Origin: Glaciecola amylolytica
Lineage (GTDB): Bacteria; Bacteroidota; Bacteroidia; Flavobacteriales_D; Crocinitomicaceae
Length of the DNA stretch: 64,000 nucleotides
Assembly: GCA_003856375.1 (NCBI GenBank)
Contig: CP034120.1
Coordinates: 2,914,001 to 2,978,000, forward strand
Direction: 5' to 3'
The notes beneath the pieces were generated by a model that did not search any database, was not told where the DNA came from, and was given only the letters and a program-made list of their open reading frames with translations. Within the stretch, counting starts at the first letter, position 1. The number at the start of each line of letters is the position of its first letter. This document shows positions 1 through 7,458 of this stretch, one piece after another. Position numbers and translations under genes: made by a program.

Positions 1-407
1 AGAATGCTTTTGGGCTGAATGCTCAGCTGCAATGCGGAAATCAAGGTCTGATTCCCTCTCAACAAATCCACTTCTTCTTCCGAAGTGGGTGTAACTTTCA
101 AGATAATATCACACTCAAAAATCTCTTTGTTGGAAGGACATAATTCAGCTCCTGCTTCGGAATATTCGCGGTCACTGAATTTACTTGACTCCCCTGCTCC
201 TCTTTCAACACGGACATCATGACCATTTGCTACTAAAAACGAAACTGCTTCGGGAACCAATGCCACTCTTCGCTCCTGAAAACTCTGCTCTTTCGGAATT
301 CCGATTAATAAGCGTCCTTTTTTCTTCGCAATTTCAAGCATTTCTTCCATCGGAAGAATGTTTCCTTCTTTCAACAGTTGTTTCAGTAATTCTGGGTCCT
401 TTACCAT
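1..407 (-). CDS. ald: Alanine dehydrogenase, N-terminal part (3' end cut by window edge)
   Basis: About 135 N-terminal residues are visible on the minus strand. GIPKE (residues 36-40), ERRVALVPEAV (45-55) and a GAG turn (70-72) followed by F-S-D-x-x-Y form the N-terminal signature of the alanine dehydrogenase/pyridine-nucleotide transhydrogenase family. The family enzyme interconverts L-alanine and pyruvate plus ammonia with NAD+ in the cytoplasm. The 30 or so residues before GIPKE resemble the leader of Bacteroidetes alanine dehydrogenases. The Rossmann domain lies outside the window, so a transhydrogenase alpha subunit cannot be strictly excluded. It reads in the same direction as tsaE and porX but is separated from them by about 170 bp. 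Confidence 0.85.
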   Translation of the reverse strand, partial: MVKDPELLKQLLKEGNILPMEEMLEIAKKKGRLLIGIPKEQSFQERRVALVPEAVSFLVANGHDVRVERGAGESSKFSDREYSEAGAELCPSNKEIFECDIILKVTPTSEEEVDLLRGNQTLISALQLSIQPKSI

Positions 408-544
408 AATTCGCGTCCGATTTTAGCCAAACGAAGATACGAAAAATATAGATATGAGAACAGAGGAAAAGAGGATGCTTTTTCAGGAATTTTTCGTTGA
501 AAAATATATTGATAGGGATTTTCCAAAAACCCAAATTCCCAATT

Positions 545-558
545 TCCCAATATTGGGA
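545..558. repeat. 14-bp perfect palindrome in the ald-tsaE spacer
   Basis: TCCCAATATTGGGA is a perfect palindrome preceded by two more CCCAA units (from about 531). It lies in the 171-bp gap downstream of tsaE and upstream of ald. It could be a regulator site for ald or part of a weak terminator for the porX-tsaE unit; nothing in the sequence decides between these. No gene is seen in the gap. Confidence 0.35.
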
Positions 559-578
559 CGAGGTTGAAAATCAAATGA

Positions 579-995
579 TTAATCAATAGAAATTAATCGC
601 TCCCCCATTTCATTCACCACAATCTTCACTTTCATCAAATCATCCGGCAATAGCGGTTCGATTATCTCTGCCCATTCCACCAAACAATAAGCTCCGGAAT
701 AAAGCATTTCCTCCACACCTGCATCCATAGCCTCTTCCACCGAATTCAAGCGGTAAACATCGAAATGAAAGACTTCGCCATAATAGGCAGATTCATATGA
801 ATTCACCAAAGAATAGGTCGGAGAACCTTCCGGATGTTCAATTCCCATTGCACGCAAAACAGCTGTAATGAGCGTCGTTTTTCCCGAGCCCATTTCAGCA
901 TAAAATGCAAGTACTTTTCTGTTTCCCAATTGCTCGAGGAGTTCTTTTGCAACAAAGGGAATATCTTCTAAACTGTGGGCAATCAATTCTTTCAC
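579..995 (-). CDS. tsaE: TsaE, ATPase of tRNA t6A biosynthesis
   Basis: A 138-residue P-loop protein of the usual length for TsaE (YjeE). The Walker A motif is AEMGSGKTT at residues 33-41, the switch region SPTYSLVNSY is at 58-67, HFDVYRL is near 76-82, and a family-typical VEWAE follows near 106. TsaE binds the TsaB-TsaD complex and its ATP hydrolysis resets the enzyme that makes N6-threonylcarbamoyladenosine on ANN-decoding tRNAs. Its ATG overlaps the porX stop by 4 bp (992-995), so the two are almost certainly cotranscribed and translationally coupled, with porX first. Confidence 0.95.
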   Translation of the reverse strand: MKELIAHSLEDIPFVAKELLEQLGNRKVLAFYAEMGSGKTTLITAVLRAMGIEHPEGSPTYSLVNSYESAYYGEVFHFDVYRLNSVEEAMDAGVEEMLYSGAYCLVEWAEIIEPLLPDDLMKVKIVVNEMGERLISID

Positions 996-2533
996 TTCGA
1001 CTGTAAAATGATAAACGGAATCAATAATTCTTCCATCGAAATACCTCCATGCTGGAAAGTATCGTTGTAATAGTTCACGAAGTGATTGTAATTATTCGGA
1101 TATACGAAATAATCCTGCTCTCTGGTAAATACAAATTCGGCAGACAGGCTGGATTTCGGAAGTCCCACTTTATCCGGATGCTTCACCGTAAAAACTTCTT
1201 TTTCCTTATAGCTTAAATTGCGACCTGTTTTGTAACGCAGATTCGTATTGGTAGAACGGTCTCCTACAATTTTCACCGGATTCGTTACGCGAACAGTTCC
1301 GTGATCCGTTGTAACAACAACCTTTCCTCCTTTTTCAGCGATTTTCTTAAACATTTCCTGCAACGGAGAATGTTCAAACCAGGAAACAGTCAGAGAACGA
1401 TATGCCGCTTCATCAGCCGCCAATTCTTTGATCATATCCATTTCGGTTCTTGCATGTGAAAGCATATCGACAAAATTGTAGACAATTGCATTCAATTGGT
1501 TGTCCCAAAGTGTGTGAAACTGATCCACCAGTCTTTTTCCGGCATCGAGGTTCGTGATTTTATTGTAGGACCACTTCACATTTTTTCCGTTGCGCTTCAG
1601 ATTTCCTTCCAGAAAAGTTGCTTCGTGCATGTTTTTTCCTCCTTCATCTTCTTCGTTCAACCATTGATTCGGGAAACGTTTTTCAATCTCAGAAGGCATT
1701 AATCCTGCAAATAAAGCATTCCGCGCATAATGCGTTGCTGTAGGCAAAATCGAATACACCATTTCTTCCTTTTCAATCGTGAAATAATTGGAAATGATCG
1801 GTTTCAGAACCTGCCACTGATCGTAGCGTAAATTATCGATGACGATGAGGAAAACCCGTTCGTTCAACAAGGGAAAAACCTGTTCTTTCAACAAGTGATG
1901 CACCATATCCGGAGCTTCTTCCTGCCCGTTGAACCAATCTTCGTAGTTATTTTCGATGAAACGACAAAACAAATCATTTGCTTCTTTGCGCTGTGCATTC
2001 AGAATTTCACGCATTCCCTGATCTTCGATTCCTTTGAATTCCAAATCCCAATAGGTCAGTTTTTTGAAAACGTCTTTCCACTCTTCGGCATCCAAACGAC
2101 CGTTTAGCTGCATTCCCAATTGACGGAATTCCTGCTGATAATTCGAATTCGTTTTCTGAGACACCAATTTTCGGTGATCCAGGTTTTTCTTCAGGCATAA
2201 AAGCAACTGGTTCGGATTGACCGGTTTGATCAGGTAATCCGCAATTTTACTACCAATGGCTTCTTCCATAATGGATTCTTCCTCGCTCTTGGTAATCATG
2301 ACAACTGGTGTCATTGGTGTGACTTCCTTGATCCGTGCCAAGGTTTCCAAACCGGAGATTCCGGGCATGTTTTCATCCAAAAAAACAATATCGTAGTTGT
2401 TTTCCTGGCATTTTTCAACGGCTTCGCTTCCGTTATTGATGAGTTCCACACTGTACCCTTTTGACTCTAAAAAAAGTACATGTGGTTTCAGGAACTCCAT
2501 TTCGTCGTCTGCCCACAGAATCTTTGCTTGCAT
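992..2533 (-). CDS. porX: PorX, response regulator with PglZ phosphodiesterase domain
   Basis: 513 residues. The receiver domain (about 1-120) has acidic residues D9-D10, phospho-acceptor D53 in FLDENMPG, T81 and K103. A helical linker leads to a C-terminal PglZ domain of the alkaline-phosphatase fold (about 225-510) with metal-ligand motifs VIDNLR (D233), NFVDMLSH (D356, H360) and TTDHG (D410, H411). This architecture and length define PorX, which with the PorY kinase controls T9SS gene expression and output in Bacteroidetes; its PglZ domain acts on nucleotides. No porY is in this window. It fits the porV/porU/gldJ genes 35-43 kb downstream, presumably its regulon. BREX PglZ proteins are larger and lack a receiver domain. 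Confidence 0.93.
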   Translation of the reverse strand: MQAKILWADDEMEFLKPHVLFLESKGYSVELINNGSEAVEKCQENNYDIVFLDENMPGISGLETLARIKEVTPMTPVVMITKSEEESIMEEAIGSKIADYLIKPVNPNQLLLCLKKNLDHRKLVSQKTNSNYQQEFRQLGMQLNGRLDAEEWKDVFKKLTYWDLEFKGIEDQGMREILNAQRKEANDLFCRFIENNYEDWFNGQEEAPDMVHHLLKEQVFPLLNERVFLIVIDNLRYDQWQVLKPIISNYFTIEKEEMVYSILPTATHYARNALFAGLMPSEIEKRFPNQWLNEEDEGGKNMHEATFLEGNLKRNGKNVKWSYNKITNLDAGKRLVDQFHTLWDNQLNAIVYNFVDMLSHARTEMDMIKELAADEAAYRSLTVSWFEHSPLQEMFKKIAEKGGKVVVTTDHGTVRVTNPVKIVGDRSTNTNLRYKTGRNLSYKEKEVFTVKHPDKVGLPKSSLSAEFVFTREQDYFVYPNNYNHFVNYYNDTFQHGGISMEELLIPFIILQSK

Positions 2534-2556
2534 ATCCTAAAGATTAATTAGCTTTG
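2523..2556 (+). promoter_or_regulatory. Putative promoter (TTTG-N22-TAGCTTTG) of the HD gene
   Basis: TAGCTTTG at 2549-2556 matches the Bacteroidetes -7 consensus TAnnTTTG exactly. TTTG at 2523-2526 is 22 bp upstream, inside the first codons of the divergent porX. Transcription would start near 2562, so the true initiation codon of the HD gene may lie downstream of the TTG at 2561. Confidence 0.45.
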
Positions 2557-2560
2557 ATAT

Positions 2561-3844
2561 TTGATTTATAAAGGTATTCAATTGCGCACAAACACACATC
2601 GAAATAATAAAAAGAAAATCATCAACGACCCCGTTTATGGTTTTATTTCAATTCCCGACGAATTTATTTTCGATTTGGTGGAACATCCGTTTTTCCAACG
2701 ATTAAGAAGAATCAAGCAATTGGGAATGACCCACATGGTTTATCCGGGAGCTCTGCATACGCGTTTTCATCATGCCATTGGTGCAATGCATCTGATGGCG
2801 CAAGCTGTTTCTGTGATCCGCAAGAAAGGTCATGAAATTACCGAAGAGGAAGAACGCGCTGTTTTGGTTGCCATTTTATTGCACGATATCGGTCACGGGC
2901 CGTTCAGCCATGCTTTGGAATATGACATCGTTAAGAATGTAAGTCACGAACAGATTTCTTATTACTTCATTCAGGCGTTGAAACAGGATTTCCCGGAAAA
3001 TTCGGATGATCTAGAACGTGCTTTGATGATTTTTGCCAATAAATACCATAAAAAATTCTTGTACCAACTGGTTTCCAGTCAGCTGGACATGGATCGTTTG
3101 GATTATCTGACCCGCGATAGTTTTTTCACTGGGGTTTCTGAAGGAATTGTGGGAACGGAACGCATTATCGAGATGTTGAATGTTCACAACGACCAATTGG
3201 TGATTGACGAAAAAGGAATCTACAGCATTGAGAAATTCCTGGTTGCACGAAGAGTGATGTACTGGCAGGTATATCTTCATAAAACGGTTGTTTCCGGAGA
3301 ATTCATGCTGATCAATATTTTGCGGAGAGCCAAAAAACTGATCCGTGATGGCGAAAAACTATTCGGAAGTCCGGCTTTGCTGTTCTTCATGGAACGCGAT
3401 ATTCAGAAAGTGGATTTTGAAACCAACCCGGAGATTTTGAAAACCTTCGCTCAATTGGATGATTTCGATGTAATGGGGGCGGTAAAGGTTTGGCAAACGC
3501 ATTCTGATAAGGTACTGTCTATTCTTTCAACAAGCTTGGTCAACAGACATCTTCACAAAGTGGAAATTGCGAAAGAACCATTTAGTCCGGACCGGATTTT
3601 AATGGAAAAGGAATTGGTTCGCACACAATATCAATTGAACGACGAAGAAATCGATTATTTCGTGTACTCGGAATTGCTTTCGAATAATGCATACAGTCAG
3701 GTGAAACAGACGATTAACTTATTGTTGAAAGGCGGTGAAACAGTAGATGTTTCGAAGGCATCGGACAATTTGAATATTTCGGCTTTAGCGCATCCGGTAG
3801 AAAAGTATTGCTTGTGTTATCCGGTGGTGAAACACAAAGAATGA
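2561..3844 (+). CDS. HD-domain phosphohydrolase (COG1078-like)
   Basis: About 427 residues with an HD metal-binding domain: RFHHAIG (near 68-74), LLHDIGHGPFSH (106-117, with the H-D pair at 108-109) and SSQLDMDRLDYLTRD further on. This is the signature of the dGTPase-like COG1078 family, which hydrolyses nucleotides or other phosphate esters; the substrate is not evident. The preceding KKIINDPVYGFISIP is the usual N-terminus of the family. The start is uncertain. The reading frame opens with TTG at 2561, a second TTG lies at 2582, and no ATG precedes the conserved domain. It is divergent from porX with only 27 bp between. Confidence 0.85.
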   Translation: MIYKGIQLRTNTHRNNKKKIINDPVYGFISIPDEFIFDLVEHPFFQRLRRIKQLGMTHMVYPGALHTRFHHAIGAMHLMAQAVSVIRKKGHEITEEEERAVLVAILLHDIGHGPFSHALEYDIVKNVSHEQISYYFIQALKQDFPENSDDLERALMIFANKYHKKFLYQLVSSQLDMDRLDYLTRDSFFTGVSEGIVGTERIIEMLNVHNDQLVIDEKGIYSIEKFLVARRVMYWQVYLHKTVVSGEFMLINILRRAKKLIRDGEKLFGSPALLFFMERDIQKVDFETNPEILKTFAQLDDFDVMGAVKVWQTHSDKVLSILSTSLVNRHLHKVEIAKEPFSPDRILMEKELVRTQYQLNDEEIDYFVYSELLSNNAYSQVKQTINLLLKGGETVDVSKASDNLNISALAHPVEKYCLCYPVVKHKE

Positions 3845-3942
3845 GTGTTTATGATCACGGTTGATATACCTCTGAAAAGCTATTTGAAACATCAAAAAAA
3901 ATTTCCATTTTTATAGCCCAACTTCCCGATTAACCCCAGAGT

Positions 3943-4728
3943 ATGGCGCTAAGAGTTTTTTTGCTTTCAATGTTCCTGCATTTCCAAACCAATGCCCAAC
4001 TAGGTTTTGATGGTTACGGCTTGAATTGTGATGACAGCCAATTGAAAAATTTGATCCTTCAATTGGTCAAAAACAAAGCTTCACACTTCTCTCTCAAAAT
4101 CCAACATTACAAGGATGGACATATATCTGATCAATACAGCTGCAGCTATTCAGTGAAAGATTCGATCTTGTACCAATCATGTGGAAAAAGTAAAAACCAG
4201 CATGAGATTCTCAAAAATGATCTTCATTGGTTCTTTGATCCGGAGGCAGATGATCTAAACCCGGAACATGCTTTTATGGTAGAGAAAGATTCGGCAAATG
4301 TCAATATTCAAACTATTTACAAAATACGGGAATCTGATACAACCCATGGCTGGACTACAAAATCTTATTTCGATAAAGAGAATAGGATTAAGACACAAGA
4401 AATCATTATACATGGCTCTTTTGTTACTGAGAAAAAAAAGGAATTTGAGTATTTTCAAAATGACTCGATTATTGAAACAAGCTATGAATCAGTTAATAAT
4501 CAATGGGTTTCAAAAAAGAAGGTTATTACAAAGTTATATCCGGACAACAAAGTTGTAACGGAATACAAACCAGACAATACAGAACCCGTTTCCAGAACAA
4601 CATTTATTGTTGAAGACAATCAAATCGTAAAATTGATCATTGAATATAACGACGAGAAAAAGAGAACAACTCTCTACAATGCAAAATACATCATCGAACC
4701 CCAAAAAGTTAAATTCAACCGGAACTAA
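3943..4728 (+). CDS. Secreted hypothetical protein
   Basis: 261 residues with an N-terminal hydrophobic stretch ending NAQ-LG (cleavage near residue 19), so probably exported. The body is rich in charged and aromatic residues with alternating strand-like segments (YSCSYSVKDSILYQSC, TIYKIRESDTTHGW). It has two internal cysteine pairs and no recognisable domain. I do not recognise a family. It stands alone, about 100 bp from both neighbours, in a run of envelope proteins. Confidence 0.7.
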   Translation: MALRVFLLSMFLHFQTNAQLGFDGYGLNCDDSQLKNLILQLVKNKASHFSLKIQHYKDGHISDQYSCSYSVKDSILYQSCGKSKNQHEILKNDLHWFFDPEADDLNPEHAFMVEKDSANVNIQTIYKIRESDTTHGWTTKSYFDKENRIKTQEIIIHGSFVTEKKKEFEYFQNDSIIETSYESVNNQWVSKKKVITKLYPDNKVVTEYKPDNTEPVSRTTFIVEDNQIVKLIIEYNDEKKRTTLYNAKYIIEPQKVKFNRN

Positions 4729-4831
4729 CGCGCCAGGATCTATCGGGATTGACATGCGTTTCAAAAAATCGTTTGAAATCTGCCGGGAAATGCCCATTTT
4801 TACTGAACAAAATCCAATTTAAAATCAACAC

Positions 4832-5632
4832 ATGAAGCTTCTGTCATTTGTAATCATCTTTCTTTCAAGCTTTTCCTTTGCACAGCAGGATTCTTTGTTT
4901 CTTGCTAAAATAGAGCGCATTCAATCCAAAGTCCTGAATGAAGAGCGTATTCTCAATATTTACGTTCCGGAAGGTTATCATGCAGATTCAGCCAAAACAT
5001 ATCCGGTAATTTACGCTTTGGATGGTTCTTCCAATGAGGATTTCATTCATTTGGTCGGAATTGTGCAGTTTTTGGTCATGAGCCAGCAAATGACACCAAG
5101 TATCGTTGTCGGAATTGCAAACGTGGACCGCAAACGCGATTTCACTTTCCCTACAACTATTCAAAAAGACAAAGAGGATTTCCCTACGACAGGCCACTCC
5201 GAAACGTTTATCCGTTTCCTGGAAACAGAATGTATCCCCTTCGTTCAGAATTACTATAAAACGACCGATCGGCGAACCATTATCGGGCAATCTCTCGGCG
5301 GACTTTTAGCAAGTGAGATTCTTCTCAAAAAAACTGCTTTATTCCACAAGTATATCATTGTCAGCCCAAGTCTTTGGTGGAACAACGAATCTTTGCTGAA
5401 TCAGTTTAAAGAAAAGTCCAATCGCTACAAGGAATTGGGGGTAAAGGTTTTTCTGACGGTAGGAAAAGAACATCCTGTGATGGTAAAAGATGCCAAAACG
5501 ATGGCAAAATACCTGAAGTATCAATTGGATGAAAAACAGTTCAATTTCCAGGAACTCAAAAAAGAAGATCATGCAACGATTCTGCATGCCGCTGCTTTTG
5601 AAGGCTTGAAATGGCTTGAGAAGGAGAAATAA
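4832..5632 (+). CDS. Secreted alpha/beta hydrolase, esterase D/Fes-like
   Basis: 266 residues. A signal peptide (1-17, ending FSFAQ) precedes a putative esterase domain (PF00756 type). TYPVIYALDG (56-65) begins the fold, the nucleophile elbow is GQSLGG with S154, SPSLWW follows at 178-183, and the catalytic His is probably H247 in EDHATI. Family members include S-formylglutathione hydrolase, siderophore esterases and feruloyl esterases. Export points to a periplasmic or surface esterase; no siderophore gene is nearby to fix the substrate. Confidence 0.85.
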   Translation: MKLLSFVIIFLSSFSFAQQDSLFLAKIERIQSKVLNEERILNIYVPEGYHADSAKTYPVIYALDGSSNEDFIHLVGIVQFLVMSQQMTPSIVVGIANVDRKRDFTFPTTIQKDKEDFPTTGHSETFIRFLETECIPFVQNYYKTTDRRTIIGQSLGGLLASEILLKKTALFHKYIIVSPSLWWNNESLLNQFKEKSNRYKELGVKVFLTVGKEHPVMVKDAKTMAKYLKYQLDEKQFNFQELKKEDHATILHAAAFEGLKWLEKEK

Positions 5633-5674
5633 AACTGAAACAGCTCAATCTAAATCACTTAATCTCACTGTTAC

Positions 5675-6778
5675 ATGTTCGATAGAAAAACCTGTCTCGA
5701 TAGAATAAACAGAACACTGCTGATCAACGCCGGAGTTCTGTTTTTGGGATTAATTGCCCTATTTTCCTGCAGCGAACAACCGAAAAACAAACCGGTTCCG
5801 GGGAAAAAGAAAACAGAACTGAAGCAGAAAGAACTTAAATCTATCCTGAAAAAGAAAGAATTTGATATTCTCAGATTTCTGGTGCTTGAAGAATCTGAAA
5901 ATCAAAAAGGGGGAAAAGTTGATTTCAAAAATTACTCGGTTTCATTTAAAAATGATGGAGATCCCTACGATGTCAGCTTTCATCAGATCGCAGCTGAGGA
6001 TTTGAATCAGGATGGTTTGACAGATTACATCGTTTGGCGAAACTCGGAAGGAATGCTCGGAGGTAATGGAAATACCAATTCTTCGATTCTCTACATTCTG
6101 ATGGGAAAGGATCATCAAATAGCACAAAGACATGAAATCCTGACATACGCCCCTTTCTCCTACAATATTTTAGACGATGTTGATTACAAAAACGGGAAAT
6201 TGAAAGTGCGCGCCACTCAAAACTTCAGAACCTACATGCCGGAAGACGGAAAGGAATTAGAATCTACGGATCTATCTTTCGTCTACAAAAACGGCAACGT
6301 GTATGAAGAAAGTTACTTAACTGATTGCGAGCTCGCAAAATGGAAAAACAAACGGTTTTTCAACCGAAATTCCGAAGTCAGCAGAAGCATTGAGATGCAC
6401 AATTATACGGAGACAGTCTTTGAAAAATACAAATCCGATGAATTTGAAGTTTCAGCAGAATTTTCGGGCTGTGATAATTTAACGCTCATTTTGGAAAGCA
6501 CTTTTCCGTTCCGTGGTAATAACAAAAAAGACATTGCGAAGAAGAGAGCTGATTTTCTGGAATTTTTGAGAAAGAACACCACTCTTTCGAAGGAATTGGA
6601 AGCGATCCGGGATTATTGCCTTGAAAATGAACCTTCCGAAGAAATGACAGAATTGGGAGATCTATCCTTTATTTTTCAGACAAAACAGGAAAAGGGAAAA
6701 ATGTTCTTCCGGTTGATCATCGAACAAGGGAAAAATCCGAATCAAAGCGAAAACTGGGAAATTACCATCAGACAATAG
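5675..6778 (+). CDS. Putative lipoprotein with a calcium-loop-like motif
   Basis: 367 residues. A hydrophobic segment (about 14-31) ends LFSC, a plausible lipobox with C32 as the lipid anchor. A lysine-rich linker follows. AAEDLNQDGLTDYIVW (106-121) contains the DxNxDGxxD loop of FG-GAP/VCBS and EF-hand-like calcium sites, flanked by beta-strand-like sequence. The C-terminal third is charged. I recognise no complete family. It starts 42 bp after the esterase and could share its transcript. Confidence 0.65.
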   Translation: MFDRKTCLDRINRTLLINAGVLFLGLIALFSCSEQPKNKPVPGKKKTELKQKELKSILKKKEFDILRFLVLEESENQKGGKVDFKNYSVSFKNDGDPYDVSFHQIAAEDLNQDGLTDYIVWRNSEGMLGGNGNTNSSILYILMGKDHQIAQRHEILTYAPFSYNILDDVDYKNGKLKVRATQNFRTYMPEDGKELESTDLSFVYKNGNVYEESYLTDCELAKWKNKRFFNRNSEVSRSIEMHNYTETVFEKYKSDEFEVSAEFSGCDNLTLILESTFPFRGNNKKDIAKKRADFLEFLRKNTTLSKELEAIRDYCLENEPSEEMTELGDLSFIFQTKQEKGKMFFRLIIEQGKNPNQSENWEITIRQ

Positions 6779-6830
6779 GACACTGAGACATCCATATTTG
6801 AGGACTGGATTTGAGGTTTCCAGAAAATCC

Positions 6831-6867
6831 AAGTCCTGACATCTTAATATCCTGAAGCCTTAATATC
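6831..6867 (+). repeat. Dispersed repeat, copy A (AAGTCCTGACATCTTAATAT...)
   Basis: A 37-bp intergenic segment built of the unit (C)TTAATATC(CTGA). A similar segment occurs inverted at 36721-36760, and a shorter direct one (TCTTAATATCCTGA) occurs at 36786-36806. It looks like a dispersed intergenic repeat family found at gene ends. Confidence 0.45.
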
Positions 6868-6903
6868 TAAATAAAATCGTTTATTTACAAAAAATTAAAG
6901 CTT

Positions 6904-7446
6904 ATGATGATTGTATGGATTATTCTTGGGGCACTTGGAGGAATCATTGCCCTTGTATTGATTATTGCTGCTTTCAGCAAGAAAGATTTTGCAGTTGAAC
7001 GCGCCATCACAGTCAACAAACCACTACCTGAAACATACGATTTCCTGACGTCGCTGCAAAAGCAGGATTTATGGAGCAAATGGACACAACTCGATCCGGA
7101 CATGAAAAAAACGTACATCGGAACGGACAAAACGGTTGGATTCATTTCCAGATGGGAAAGCCAGCACAAACAAGTTGGTGAAGGCGAACAGGAAATCAAA
7201 AAATTGGTTCAGAACGAACGCATCGAGAATGAACTGCGCTTCATGAAACCAATGAAAAGCATCGCCAACGCTTACTTCACAGTGAAAGAAGGCGGAGAAA
7301 ATCAAACATTGGTTGCCTGGGGATTCGCCAGCAGAACTCCATGGCCTTTCAACGCTTTTATGTTGTTTTTCAACATGGAAAATGCCGTTGGAAAGGACTT
7401 CGAAGAAGGATTGTCGAATATGAAAAAAATGATTGAAGCCGAGTAA
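6904..7446 (+). CDS. SRPBCC (START/polyketide-cyclase-like) membrane-anchored protein
   Basis: 180 residues. A single N-terminal membrane helix (about 4-25) is followed by a ligand-binding SRPBCC fold: VERAITVNKPLPETYDFLTSL begins the first strand and helix, LWSKWTQLDPDM the loop, and GWxF/FFNMEN...GKDFEEGLSNMKKM the long C-terminal helix. Family members bind hydrophobic ligands or act as cyclases; no substrate is indicated. A terminator hairpin overlaps its stop codon. The convergent gene ends only 10 bp away. Confidence 0.75.
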   Translation: MMIVWIILGALGGIIALVLIIAAFSKKDFAVERAITVNKPLPETYDFLTSLQKQDLWSKWTQLDPDMKKTYIGTDKTVGFISRWESQHKQVGEGEQEIKKLVQNERIENELRFMKPMKSIANAYFTVKEGGENQTLVAWGFASRTPWPFNAFMLFFNMENAVGKDFEEGLSNMKKMIEAE

Positions 7447-7458
7447 TCGGCTTTTTTT
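7436..7458 (+). terminator. Terminator hairpin overlapping the stop codon
   Basis: AAGCCGA (7436-7442), loop GTAA, TCGGCTT (7447-7453), then a T run to 7458. The TAA stop of the SRPBCC gene (7444-7446) sits in the loop. The convergent gene's stop codon (7457-7459) begins inside the T run. Confidence 0.8.

Noticed and set aside
992-2533. PglZ domain as a sign of a BREX phage-defence locus
   Set aside because: The protein has an N-terminal receiver domain and PorX length, and no BREX partners (BrxA, BrxB, BrxC, PglX, BrxL) are near.
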